From Flavobacterium ustbae (GTDB lineage: Bacteria; Bacteroidota; Bacteroidia; Flavobacteriales; Flavobacteriaceae), in NCBI RefSeq assembly GCF_003946915.1, contig NZ_RPOC01000010.1:62001-126000 (forward strand): DNA of 64,000 nt, given 5' to 3'. This document shows positions 43,270 to 51,720 of this stretch, piece after piece (the stretch's first letter is position 1; every line of letters starts with the position of its first letter). The position numbers were made by a program, and so were the translations under genes. The notes under the pieces were generated by a model, which saw nothing but the letters and a program-made list of their open reading frames with translations, did not search any database and was not told the origin of the DNA.

Positions 43270-46200
43270 TTCCTTCAATTTTGTTTTCTTCCTGATTTTC
43301 CTGCAGTTTTTCTTTTTCCTGCTTTTCTTTCTTTTTTTGCTTTTCTTTCTCTTTTCGAATTTTTTCTTCTTTAATCAATTCTTTTTCAGCTTCTGTACGG
43401 TGAAAAAGTTCTCTGAATTTATTGTAACTCATCGTGATAATAAAGCCAACTCCAGTTTCTACAACCTGACCTTCAACGGCAACCTGATACTGGTTTTTTC
43501 TGTAAGCACGAACTACATAACGCCCATCTTTTGTTAATTGATAATCTAGCGCAACATCTCCGGCAATATTGGTACTTTCTTCATTGGCACGTTCCTGCCC
43601 TTCTACGCCAAAACTGCTTCCTACGGTTACTTTCAATCGGTCGTCTAATAATCTTTTCGAAACTTCTACATTCAAATCGGTGCGGTTTTCCATAGTTCCG
43701 GTTGTGTAATCTTCTGTAGATTCTAAATCAAAATTGACTTCAAAACCTGTGATTAATTCTCCTGCCAGATTGTTTAATTGCTGCGAAAGTATTTTACTTA
43801 CACTCTGTCTTGCCAACGTTTCGGCACTTGTACCGCCGCTTTCACTAGCAAACGGATTTTCGCCCACAAATCGATTCAATAATAAAAGAGCAAAAACCTG
43901 TTTGTTTAATTCTGCCGGATCTTGTTCCAGCTGTTTTAACTTTGTTTGTGTAGCCGAAACAACGTCTGAAGAAACATTATAATTCCCTTCAGGAAGTTCA
44001 ATTCCGAAAGAAATTTCAGGTTTCATCAATTCGCCATTCATTTTTAATAAAGTATTAAAAGGCAGTTTCTGTTTATACGTATTTCGAATTGCTGGTTCTA
44101 CACTTGCCAATTGATTTCCGAGCAAATCTATCGGAGCCGTTTCTACTTTATAAATAGCCGTAATATTGACATTAGCCATAGTCGGTTCGCCATTCCAGGT
44201 AATGTAACTACCTTTTTGAAGATCGAATTTTCTTTTAATTCCGTTAAAATTCATTTCGTACGCACCTTCATTAAACTCGTATTTACCAGTCAAAGTTGTT
44301 TTACCCGATTGATCAATTCCTCCAACTAACTCAGCTTCACCTTTCAATCTCAAATAATCACCATTCCCTTTATCGATAATCAAATTCAGTTCGGCTTCCT
44401 TATCAATCGTAATGGCAACATTTACGTTCATTCCTTTCAATTCTGATTGATTGAGCTGGTTTTGCATTTCAACCGTTTGTTTCAGATACATATTGTCTTC
44501 ATCTACAAACTCTACAATTCCTTCACGATCAGCAATTGAAGGATCAGACTGTGGCAATACGACAGAAAATTCCGTTTCTTTATTTATTTTGATTGTTCCA
44601 TCAATAACCGGTGCATCCAAATTTCCTTTGATGTTTAATTTGGTATCCAAAAACAAATCACCGTAAAACAAATCGTTGTCTTTTGCTTTTGAATTTACAG
44701 CTCTAAAATCATTTGCTTCTACTAATAAATTAAAGTTATAGGCTGTAAAATCGGTCGTTTTGATATCTCCATCTACAAACAATTCGTTATCATTTTCGTC
44801 TAAAAGCGAGAATTTATCAAAAGAAATGGTTCCGTTGCTAAGCGTTATTTTTTCATTTTTTACTTTGAATAAAGAGTTTAACTGAGTCACTCTAAAAGCG
44901 GCATCGTTAAAGTTTAATTCGCCGTTAACCTGAGGAGAAGAGGTATTGCCTGTCACTTTAAAGTTTCCGGATAAAAAGCCTTGTCCTTCGGTAATATTCC
45001 CCATACTGAAACCTTGAATACTTTTGATATTCAGCTTATTGATATCCAAATCTAAATCAAAATTCCCTGCATCCAGCTGATAATCCCCTATCAGTTTTAA
45101 GTCATTTCCTTCGTCGCTCAACGTTACATTTGCGGCAAGTGTATTGGCTGTTTTATTGTCCACTTTTATTTCTAAATCACCAACTTTAGATTCTTTAAAG
45201 GTAAAATCATCAATTTTTAGATCGGATGTAAATGTCGGATTCGTCATTACATTTTCAACCAGCGCATTTCCGTTGATTAGCCCCTGCATTAATTTTTCGT
45301 CTTTTTTGACGATATTCATGATGGTTTCAATATTGAAATTTACAAACTCCACTTTCAGAGGTGCATTATCTGCGTTTCCTTCCGATTGAATTTTTAATTG
45401 ATTTCCGGCATTATCCAGATAAAACTTGTTGATGTAAAGTCGTTTACCACCAAATTCAATTGCATTTTCTGGATCAATACTCCATTTTTCATAATTTAAA
45501 ACAAAACTTTCGGCATCGATTTTAAAAATGTTTTTTGCATTTTCATGATTCAGATTTCCAGCGATATAATATTGCTGTTTTTCTTTGGCATCTTGTACTT
45601 GTAAGGCATAAGTCAGAACATTATTCTGCACATTTCCTGATAAGCTTGTAAACGGAATTTTAAGAGAACCGCTTTCAATTGTTGCCACCGAAACCAAATA
45701 TTCTAAAGCGCTTTCTTTGGCTTCGATATTGATTTTAGCATCTGAAATAGTGTTTTCAGCATAAACAATTCTTGGAATAGCGCCTTTTATAGCTAAAGAA
45801 TCTGTCTGATTATTATAATTACCTGTAATTGTAAAAGGCTCTAAACCTGTAAGTTTTGGCAATAATTTAAATAAGATAGGATCGTTATCGACTTTCAGCG
45901 TAAAAGCCAAACGCTGTTCATCTGCTTCAGCATTTGCTTTCGGATTCTGAAGATCAATATATTTAGATAATGATTTTTGGATTGAATTTGCCAAAGTCGT
46001 CAATTTGTATTTCCCTACAACTTCTGCTTTTAAGAATTGAGAAGAAATTTTTATCGAATTACTGTCTTTAGCTGCGAAAGCCAAAACGCGAATCGAATCT
46101 AATACAATTGGCTCAGCATCTTTCAGAATTTGAATGTTAGACAAAAACACTTTTCCATTTAAAAAATCAGGATTGCTGTTGGCTATATCGGCATCTACAT

Positions 46201-48364
46201 TACCTCGAAGTTTCATTGGCCCTGCATGCAGATTCAGTTTTTCTAAATCGGCAATATCCAGATTCAGTTTTAATTTTACAGATGGATACTTATCTTTTGT
46301 ATCACCGCTTGCCGTTAAATTAAAATTCAGATTCGGATCTTTCATTCCAGATTTTACAGCAAAAGAACCATTTTCGATATTTCCTTTTAAACCTAAATCT
46401 TTATACGTATATCGGTTAAAAACCGCTTTCTGTACCAAACCGTCAATCGCGGCATTTGCCGTTTTTGGATCTAAACCGTTCCCTTTTACTTTCGCTTTAA
46501 GCGTAATTTTTCCGATCGAATCGTTTTTTACTAATCGTCCTAAATCAAATTCCTGCAAAGAAACTTTTGCATCGTATTTTTCTCTTTTTTTAATGCGCTG
46601 ATCAAACAATGCATCGACTTTGGCATTTCCGAAACTGCTGTTTAAAGCCAGATTAGTTTTGAAATTTTGAACCGAACCTTTAAATTTTCCTTGAAGATTT
46701 AACTGTGAAGGCAATTGAATATTTTTCGGAATTGTTCCCGCTGGCACAAACATATTAATGTCTTTTGAAGTACTCGAAATCTTTTTGATATTCAAATCAT
46801 AATACGCTTTTTGAGCATCAGGAAGTCCGGCAATTTTCCCCGAAAGGGAAACTTTTGTAGAACCGATGCCGCTCATTTCAAATTTCGAAATATTCAAATC
46901 GTTTACTTTTCCGCTCACACGGCTATCCACATACAAGATCGCATTTGGATTGCTTTTAAACGGATTGGTTTGCTGCAAATTTGGAACGAAAAGCAAAATA
47001 TCTTTAAAACCAATTTTTGATTGTTTTAGATTTGCGTCAATTGCAAGATTTCCCAAATCTTTTTGAAGCGATGCGACTGATTTGTATTGAGCCTTAATTT
47101 TGTCTTGTACCAGCGTTTGCGGTGTTTTTAAAAACAAATTTTCTAACGAAGCATTTTTAGGACCGTAAAAGAAATTGGTTTTCAAAGCCTGAATTTCTAA
47201 TCCGCTTTTATCATTTACTGTCAGAGTTTTGATATTTCCCGAAATAGTATCGCTCGAATAATATAGTTTCTCGGCTTCAAAGTTGACTTTATTCAAATCC
47301 ATATGCGCATAATCAATACCTTTTGTAACTGGTTTTGACTGCATATCGTCAAATTTAAAAGCGATATTTTCTAAATCAACCTGGCTTAATTTTACTTTCC
47401 AGCCCGCTTGTTTTATCGCTGTAGTGTCAAGGCTTGGCGCATCGATTTGTTTGTCTTTTGCACCCAGACGTAGATTTCCTTTAAGATTTTTAACTTCAAA
47501 AGTATCAAAATCCAAAAGCTGTTTTGTAAGATCGATTTCATTTACTGCTAAATTTAAGTTTCCTAATTTTATTCCAGAATCGAGTTTGGAATCTTTATTA
47601 TCATACGCTATATCAATTTTTGATAAAGCAATTTTGTCTAATTTTAGTTTAAAATCCGGACGCTTCGAAACGGTATCGACTGTTTGAACTGAAACTTCGG
47701 CGATTTTCTCGACAACATCCTGATCTAAAACTACTTTTAATCCGTTTAAATTGATAGTTGGAATATTAAAATCCATTCCGTCCAAATCGAATTTTTTGAA
47801 TTTGGTGTCAAAATGAGTAAGGTTTACACGAACATCATTTTTAGAATAATCATCTTTAAAATTAAATTTTATCTGATCCAAATTTACTTTTACCACCGAT
47901 ATCTTGAATGGTTTGGCATTCGGATCTTCCACTTTTGGTTCTTTAGATTCAAATGCTTTGATGATATAATCGAAATTGAAAACACCATCCTTATTTCTGG
48001 CAATATTCGCTTTGACATTTTCTAGCGAAACTGAATTGATTTCCAGTTCGCTGCTTACCAATTTGAAAAGGTCTACATCAACTTCTAATCGATTACCTGC
48101 CAGCAAGGTATCTTTCTTTTGGTCTTCAAAATAAAAACCTTCCAGAACTACATCTTTTGGAAATTTAATCAATATTTTATCTAATGAAACCTTAGTTTTG
48201 ATCTTGCCCTGAAGATAAGTAATAGCTTTATCTTTAACGAAATTTTGAACTGAAGGGACTTGAATTAAAATAATGAGAAGTAATAATAATGTAATCACAG
48301 AACCCACACACCAAAGCAGTATACGAAGTGTTTTTTTAAAATAATGAATGGATTTCTTATTCAT
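43253..48364 (-). CDS. TamB translocation/assembly module protein
   Basis: This 1703-residue protein has an N-terminal membrane anchor (LLWCVGSVITLLLLLIILIQ, about residues 13-32) and a long periplasmic beta-helical body made of repeats such as DSIRVLAFAAKDSNSIKISS, ending in the TamB C-terminal domain (DUF490; GKTTLTGKYEFNEGAYEMNF) and a charged, low-complexity Lys/Glu tail. TamB bridges inner and outer membranes as a lipid or protein conduit. It is the first gene of the tamB-tamL pair. Its length is in the normal Bacteroidota range. Confidence 0.9.
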   Translation of the reverse strand: MNKKSIHYFKKTLRILLWCVGSVITLLLLLIILIQVPSVQNFVKDKAITYLQGKIKTKVSLDKILIKFPKDVVLEGFYFEDQKKDTLLAGNRLEVDVDLFKLVSSELEINSVSLENVKANIARNKDGVFNFDYIIKAFESKEPKVEDPNAKPFKISVVKVNLDQIKFNFKDDYSKNDVRVNLTHFDTKFKKFDLDGMDFNIPTINLNGLKVVLDQDVVEKIAEVSVQTVDTVSKRPDFKLKLDKIALSKIDIAYDNKDSKLDSGIKLGNLNLAVNEIDLTKQLLDFDTFEVKNLKGNLRLGAKDKQIDAPSLDTTAIKQAGWKVKLSQVDLENIAFKFDDMQSKPVTKGIDYAHMDLNKVNFEAEKLYYSSDTISGNIKTLTVNDKSGLEIQALKTNFFYGPKNASLENLFLKTPQTLVQDKIKAQYKSVASLQKDLGNLAIDANLKQSKIGFKDILLFVPNLQQTNPFKSNPNAILYVDSRVSGKVNDLNISKFEMSGIGSTKVSLSGKIAGLPDAQKAYYDLNIKKISSTSKDINMFVPAGTIPKNIQLPSQLNLQGKFKGSVQNFKTNLALNSSFGNAKVDALFDQRIKKREKYDAKVSLQEFDLGRLVKNDSIGKITLKAKVKGNGLDPKTANAAIDGLVQKAVFNRYTYKDLGLKGNIENGSFAVKSGMKDPNLNFNLTASGDTKDKYPSVKLKLNLDIADLEKLNLHAGPMKLRGNVDADIANSNPDFLNGKVFLSNIQILKDAEPIVLDSIRVLAFAAKDSNSIKISSQFLKAEVVGKYKLTTLANSIQKSLSKYIDLQNPKANAEADEQRLAFTLKVDNDPILFKLLPKLTGLEPFTITGNYNNQTDSLAIKGAIPRIVYAENTISDAKINIEAKESALEYLVSVATIESGSLKIPFTSLSGNVQNNVLTYALQVQDAKEKQQYYIAGNLNHENAKNIFKIDAESFVLNYEKWSIDPENAIEFGGKRLYINKFYLDNAGNQLKIQSEGNADNAPLKVEFVNFNIETIMNIVKKDEKLMQGLINGNALVENVMTNPTFTSDLKIDDFTFKESKVGDLEIKVDNKTANTLAANVTLSDEGNDLKLIGDYQLDAGNFDLDLDINKLNIKSIQGFSMGNITEGQGFLSGNFKVTGNTSSPQVNGELNFNDAAFRVTQLNSLFKVKNEKITLSNGTISFDKFSLLDENDNELFVDGDIKTTDFTAYNFNLLVEANDFRAVNSKAKDNDLFYGDLFLDTKLNIKGNLDAPVIDGTIKINKETEFSVVLPQSDPSIADREGIVEFVDEDNMYLKQTVEMQNQLNQSELKGMNVNVAITIDKEAELNLIIDKGNGDYLRLKGEAELVGGIDQSGKTTLTGKYEFNEGAYEMNFNGIKRKFDLQKGSYITWNGEPTMANVNITAIYKVETAPIDLLGNQLASVEPAIRNTYKQKLPFNTLLKMNGELMKPEISFGIELPEGNYNVSSDVVSATQTKLKQLEQDPAELNKQVFALLLLNRFVGENPFASESGGTSAETLARQSVSKILSQQLNNLAGELITGFEVNFDLESTEDYTTGTMENRTDLNVEVSKRLLDDRLKVTVGSSFGVEGQERANEESTNIAGDVALDYQLTKDGRYVVRAYRKNQYQVAVEGQVVETGVGFIITMSYNKFRELFHRTEAEKELIKEEKIRKEKEKQKKKEKQEKEKLQENQEENKIEGNEQKT

Positions 48365-48772
48365 ACGCCAATAAAATCTTTTGAGATTAAATTGCTTCTG
48401 TAAAAAGCATAGTTACACATCTTACAAAAATGTAAAATTTAAACCTTAACAATTTACATAATTATGAGGAATTATTCTAAAATTTTACGGAGAAATAGTT
48501 CTTTTAGTGCCACGAAGGTACTAGGCGCTAAGTTTTTTTTGCCACGACTCGAGCAATAGCGAACTGGCGAAGCAATTACACGAATTGCACTAATTTTTTT
48601 GAATGTATTTATAGCTTTAATAGAGAATTTATTTTTTTGCCACAGATTAATAGGATTCAAATGATTTTTTTTGAATCTCTAATGCTATACTTACTTGAAT
48701 GAATTAAACTCCTGCAAATTTGCAACAAAAGAAAAAAATCCTTTTAATCTGTGAAATCTATGGCTAAAAAAC
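48365..48772. repeat. Repeat element E, composite, tamB/GSCFA gap
   Basis: This 408-bp gene-free region contains TGCCACGAAGGTACTAGGCG (48509-48528), TTTTGCCACGACTCGAGCAA (48537-48556), a GCGAACTGGCGAAGCAATTA segment (48559-48578), and CACAGATTAA (about 48640) paired with TTAATCTGTG (about 48744). The GCCACGA and ATTACACGAATTGCAC halves look like one repeat split by an inserted CTCGAGCAATAGCGAACTGG-type unit. The weak minus-strand ORF here (48472-48660) is a by-product of the repeat. Confidence 0.7.
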
Positions 48773-49729
48773 CTAAAACTTAATATGTGGCAGTTTTTTT
48801 CCTAAAACTTCGATTTTCTGCTGTAGTTTGGCTAAGAATTTTTGATGCTGTTGCGATTCAGGATTAAAGCTTCTGTGATGCAGACTTTTCTGAATTTCGT
48901 CTACTTCTTTCATTATAGAAAAACTATCCTCTGAGATATTATTTTCAATGAAAACCTTCCAAATATAATCGATCGCAATTTGGTTGGGATGAAGCATATC
49001 TTCTGCATAAAAACGATAATCGCGAAGTTCATCCATCATGATTTCGTACGAAGGAAAGTATTCTAATTTTAGATTGCTGATTTTAGATTTTAGATTGGAA
49101 TGCAGTGCTGTAAATAAATGTGATTTACTGAGCTGATTTTCTACAAAACCATCTTTGATATGACGTACTGGAGAAATGGTAAATATGAAATTGATATTTG
49201 GATTTAAAGTCTGAATCGACTCAATAGCATTTTGAATACTTTTCTGAATTGCTTCTGCAGATAATAATTCTTTTGAAAACTGCTTTTGAGGCACTTTGTG
49301 ACAATTGGCTACTATTTCATCTTTTTCTAGATTTCTATAAATCCAAGAAGTTCCAAAAGTGATGATAATATGTGTGGCTTCTTTTATCTGTTTATGTGTT
49401 TCTGCAATTGCTTTATTGAGTGTTTCCAACAATTCCTGACGATCTGCGTTACTCAAATCAGAATGCACTTCGTAACTGTGCCAAAGCTCGTTATGAAAGA
49501 AAACATCTTTTTCTTCAAACCATTCTTGTTTCAAAATTCGATCAAATAATTTTTCAATGGAAACTGGATTGAAAATAATCCCAAAAGGATTGGTTTCATT
49601 CTGGAATTTAAAATAATCGAATTTATCCGCCATATTTTCTGCAAAACAAGAACCAATAGAAAGCACTTTCGAATTATAATCGATCGGATTGTTACTTTTT
49701 AAAATTGGGACTAGGGTTCTGAATTGCAT
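48773..49729 (-). CDS. GSCFA-domain protein
   Basis: The protein has about 318 residues. The defining motif GSCFA sits in KVLSIGSCFAENMADKFDYF (residues about 24-43); the family is related to SGNH-type hydrolases, and the C-terminal DMLHPNQIAIDYIWKVF matches a catalytic Asp-His pair. It is probably a cytosolic hydrolase of unknown substrate. The start is the ATG at 49727-49729 (MQFRTLVPIL). Residues encoded at 49070-49105 (SNLKSKISNLK) come from a sequence matching the dispersed intergenic word TCTAAAATC, discussed in the findings. Confidence 0.85.
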   Translation of the reverse strand: MQFRTLVPILKSNNPIDYNSKVLSIGSCFAENMADKFDYFKFQNETNPFGIIFNPVSIEKLFDRILKQEWFEEKDVFFHNELWHSYEVHSDLSNADRQELLETLNKAIAETHKQIKEATHIIITFGTSWIYRNLEKDEIVANCHKVPQKQFSKELLSAEAIQKSIQNAIESIQTLNPNINFIFTISPVRHIKDGFVENQLSKSHLFTALHSNLKSKISNLKLEYFPSYEIMMDELRDYRFYAEDMLHPNQIAIDYIWKVFIENNISEDSFSIMKEVDEIQKSLHHRSFNPESQQHQKFLAKLQQKIEVLGKKLPHIKF

Positions 49730-49773
49730 AATATAGAATTTAAACACGAATTTCACCAATTTCTGCCAATAAA

Positions 49774-49802
49774 AAAACCAAATACAGAAAGTATTTGGTT
49801 TT
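49774..49802 (-). terminator. Terminator of the first YD-like lipoprotein
   Basis: AAAACCAAATAC (49774-49785) and GTATTTGGTTTT (49791-49802) form a 12-bp stem with a 5-base loop; on the minus strand it is followed by TTTTATT. It ends the 49828-50616 gene. Confidence 0.88.
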
Positions 49803-49827
49803 GGATAGTTTTTCAGGTTCGAATATT

Positions 49828-50616
49828 TTAGTAAGTATATTCTATTTCGTATTCGACTGTCTTTCCATCACTTGTAAATGACGTATTTTTAATCGGATAA
49901 CCTTTTTCATTATAAGTATATGTTGTTAAATAACTAGCGACATTTGTCCCATTATCAGACTTTGTTTCCTTAGTTACGTTATTTTTAGCATAATCACTCA
50001 CTTCATTTAACAGCAAATCAAATCCTAAAATATTTTTCAGTGGATTATTTTTTGCGTCGTATTCATAAACTCGATCAGATTTTGGAGAACCAGAAAGCTC
50101 ATTTTTAACCAAATTTCCTTTATTGTATGTTAAAGTACCATCTGTGCTTTTTGTTTCCACTTTTGTATCGGAATTTATGGAATAATTTACATAAGTAATT
50201 ACAGCTTCAGAAACATGAGTATATACCGTTTTATAAATATATTGTCCTTCAGGATAATCTTCAGAAAATAATTCTCTGATAATTCTGGTCTTTAATTTTC
50301 CATTTTCATAGGAATAAGAAACCTCTGTATCCTTTATTTCTTTCCCACCTTCTATATCGTACTGAATTTGCTTTGTGATCATATTTCCATCATAAGTAAA
50401 AACTGTTTTGGAATCGTCTTCAACACTGCTGACAATTTTATTTCCGGCATAAGTTATAGTAATCTTAGTATTATCTTCCGGAAAATCAGGATAATTGTAT
50501 GACATTGTTTTTGGTAATACTGAAGTATCTTCTTTATCATAAGAATTTTCATCACTTGAGCAGGAAGCAAATGTTCCTAAAATCAGGATAGAGAATAAAA
50601 ATAATTTGTTTTTCAT
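49828..50616 (-). CDS. Lipoprotein with YD-like repeats (paralogue of 50722)
   Basis: This 262-residue lipoprotein (ILILGTFASCSS) has repeated Tyr/Thr-rich strands (DDSKTVFTYDGNMITKQIQY, YEYDAKNNPLKNILGFDLLL) resembling RHS/YD or DUF4595-type beta-sheet repeats. It is paralogous to the neighbouring gene: the YDxKNNPLKN block and the closing TYNExxYPIKN pattern recur. Function is unknown. A candidate minus-strand -7 box is at 50645-50652. Confidence 0.75.
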   Translation of the reverse strand: MKNKLFLFSILILGTFASCSSDENSYDKEDTSVLPKTMSYNYPDFPEDNTKITITYAGNKIVSSVEDDSKTVFTYDGNMITKQIQYDIEGGKEIKDTEVSYSYENGKLKTRIIRELFSEDYPEGQYIYKTVYTHVSEAVITYVNYSINSDTKVETKSTDGTLTYNKGNLVKNELSGSPKSDRVYEYDAKNNPLKNILGFDLLLNEVSDYAKNNVTKETKSDNGTNVASYLTTYTYNEKGYPIKNTSFTSDGKTVEYEIEYTY

Positions 50617-50644
50617 TAAGCGGTATTTTATTTGTTAGATATTT

Positions 50645-50652
50645 CAAATTTA
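50645..50652 (-). promoter_or_regulatory. Candidate -7 box for lipoprotein 49828-50616
   Basis: CAAATTTA on the plus strand is TAAATTTG on the minus strand, matching TAnnTTTG, 29 bases upstream of the ATG. Confidence 0.4.
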
Positions 50653-50675
50653 TTAAGAAGCTTTTTAACAAGCAA

Positions 50676-50705
50676 AAACCCGACACAAAATGTATCGGGC
50701 TTTTA
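50676..50705 (-). terminator. Terminator of the second YD-like lipoprotein
   Basis: CCCGACACA (50679-50687) pairs with TGTATCGGG (50691-50699) with one mismatch; the A-run at 50674-50678 becomes a T-run on the minus strand, ending the 50722-51453 gene. Confidence 0.8.
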
Positions 50706-50721
50706 AAATTCTTTTTTTTTT

Positions 50722-51453
50722 CTAATAGAAAAATTCTACTGTTTCTTCTTCAATACTTTCAACAGCTTTTACAGGATAATTAGCATCGTTGTAAGTGTAT
50801 GTATAACTATACCAAAGTTCACCTTCTGCTTTATCTGTAAGCATATTATGAAGAACATCATTTGCTTCTGCATCTGTGAAATTAATTTTATTCCAACCTG
50901 CTACATTTTTCAAAGGATTGTTTTTTGTATCATAAGTATAAGTGTGGCTAGAATGTGTATCGTTTATCATTTCAACAACTTCTCCGTTTGAGAACTTAAC
51001 TGTTCCTGTCGAATTAAGAGTAGTTTGTGTTGTAGCGTCTCCAATATATTCTTTAACTGTAACAGTACCATCAGTATTATAAGTGTAAACTTCTTTATTC
51101 CCCCAATCCATTTCCGGATCAATTCTTACAAATGTTGTCAACTTTCCATCAGTACTATATGCATATGTATTTACTTGTTCAACAGTTCCTCCAGGAAGTT
51201 TATATTCAAGTTTTGTAATTAAATCTCCTGTATAAGTATAATATGCATTAGATTCACCAGAATCATCAATTATACTTACAATTTTATTGCCATTGTAAGT
51301 ATAGTTTGTTGTCACTTTTGATCCGTCAGAATAAGTTGAAATTGTCTTCTTTAAAAATACTGAATCCGTTGAACCATTTGATGGTGATTCATCGCTTGAA
51401 CAAGATGTTAATAATAGAGTCAATGCTCCAAAAAGACATAAGATTTTTTTCAT
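50722..51453 (-). CDS. Lipoprotein with YD-like repeats (paralogue of 49828)
   Basis: The protein has about 243 residues and a lipobox (GALTLLLTSCSS). Its mature part repeats short strands (TNYTYNGNKIVSIIDDSGES, YTYDTKNNPLKNVAGWNKIN) that align with the downstream paralogue. The start is the ATG at 51451-51453 (MKKILCLFGA); a further 14 codons upstream lack signal-peptide character. It has its own -7 box (51482-51489), and each paralogue has its own terminator. The two-gene tandem indicates recent duplication. Confidence 0.75.
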   Translation of the reverse strand: MKKILCLFGALTLLLTSCSSDESPSNGSTDSVFLKKTISTYSDGSKVTTNYTYNGNKIVSIIDDSGESNAYYTYTGDLITKLEYKLPGGTVEQVNTYAYSTDGKLTTFVRIDPEMDWGNKEVYTYNTDGTVTVKEYIGDATTQTTLNSTGTVKFSNGEVVEMINDTHSSHTYTYDTKNNPLKNVAGWNKINFTDAEANDVLHNMLTDKAEGELWYSYTYTYNDANYPVKAVESIEEETVEFFY

Positions 51454-51481
51454 TTTGATTTGGTTAAATTGATTAATAGCG

Positions 51482-51489
51482 CAAACATA
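51482..51489 (-). promoter_or_regulatory. Candidate -7 box for lipoprotein 50722-51453
   Basis: CAAACATA on the plus strand is TATGTTTG on the minus strand, matching TAnnTTTG, 29 bases upstream of the ATG. Confidence 0.45.
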
Positions 51490-51685
51490 ATACAACCAAA
51501 AATTATAACCTTACGGGTTTCCACATTCGCAACAAATAGTTTTTTTTCATATTAAAGCATCTCATTTTTCAGAAAAATCTATTAAAGAAAAAAACAATTA
51601 TTATCAACTTTTACTGGAACTTAACAGCGTTAAAAAATTACATTTTTAATAACAAAAAACATAATCACAAACTAAAACAATTCCT

Positions 51686-51693
51686 TATTTTTG
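51686..51693 (+). promoter_or_regulatory. -7 box (TATTTTTG) for the ABC exporter
   Basis: Matches TAnnTTTG and lies 27 bases before the ATG at 51721. It overlaps the apparent longer ORF start at 51691, arguing against that start. Confidence 0.6.
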
Positions 51694-51720
51694 CATCTTC
51701 CATTTTTTTTTAAATCTTAT

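Noticed and set aside
43262..43537. Phe/Leu-rich plus-strand ORF
   Set aside because: Antisense of the Lys/Glu-rich TamB C-terminal tail, so low-complexity by necessity.
48472..48660. 62-residue minus-strand ORF in the tamB/GSCFA gap
   Set aside because: Entirely within repeat element E; codons derive from repeat words and no start region or homology supports it.
51691..51720. Ten-codon upstream extension of the ABC exporter
   Set aside because: It overlaps the -7 box; the transcript would begin after it.
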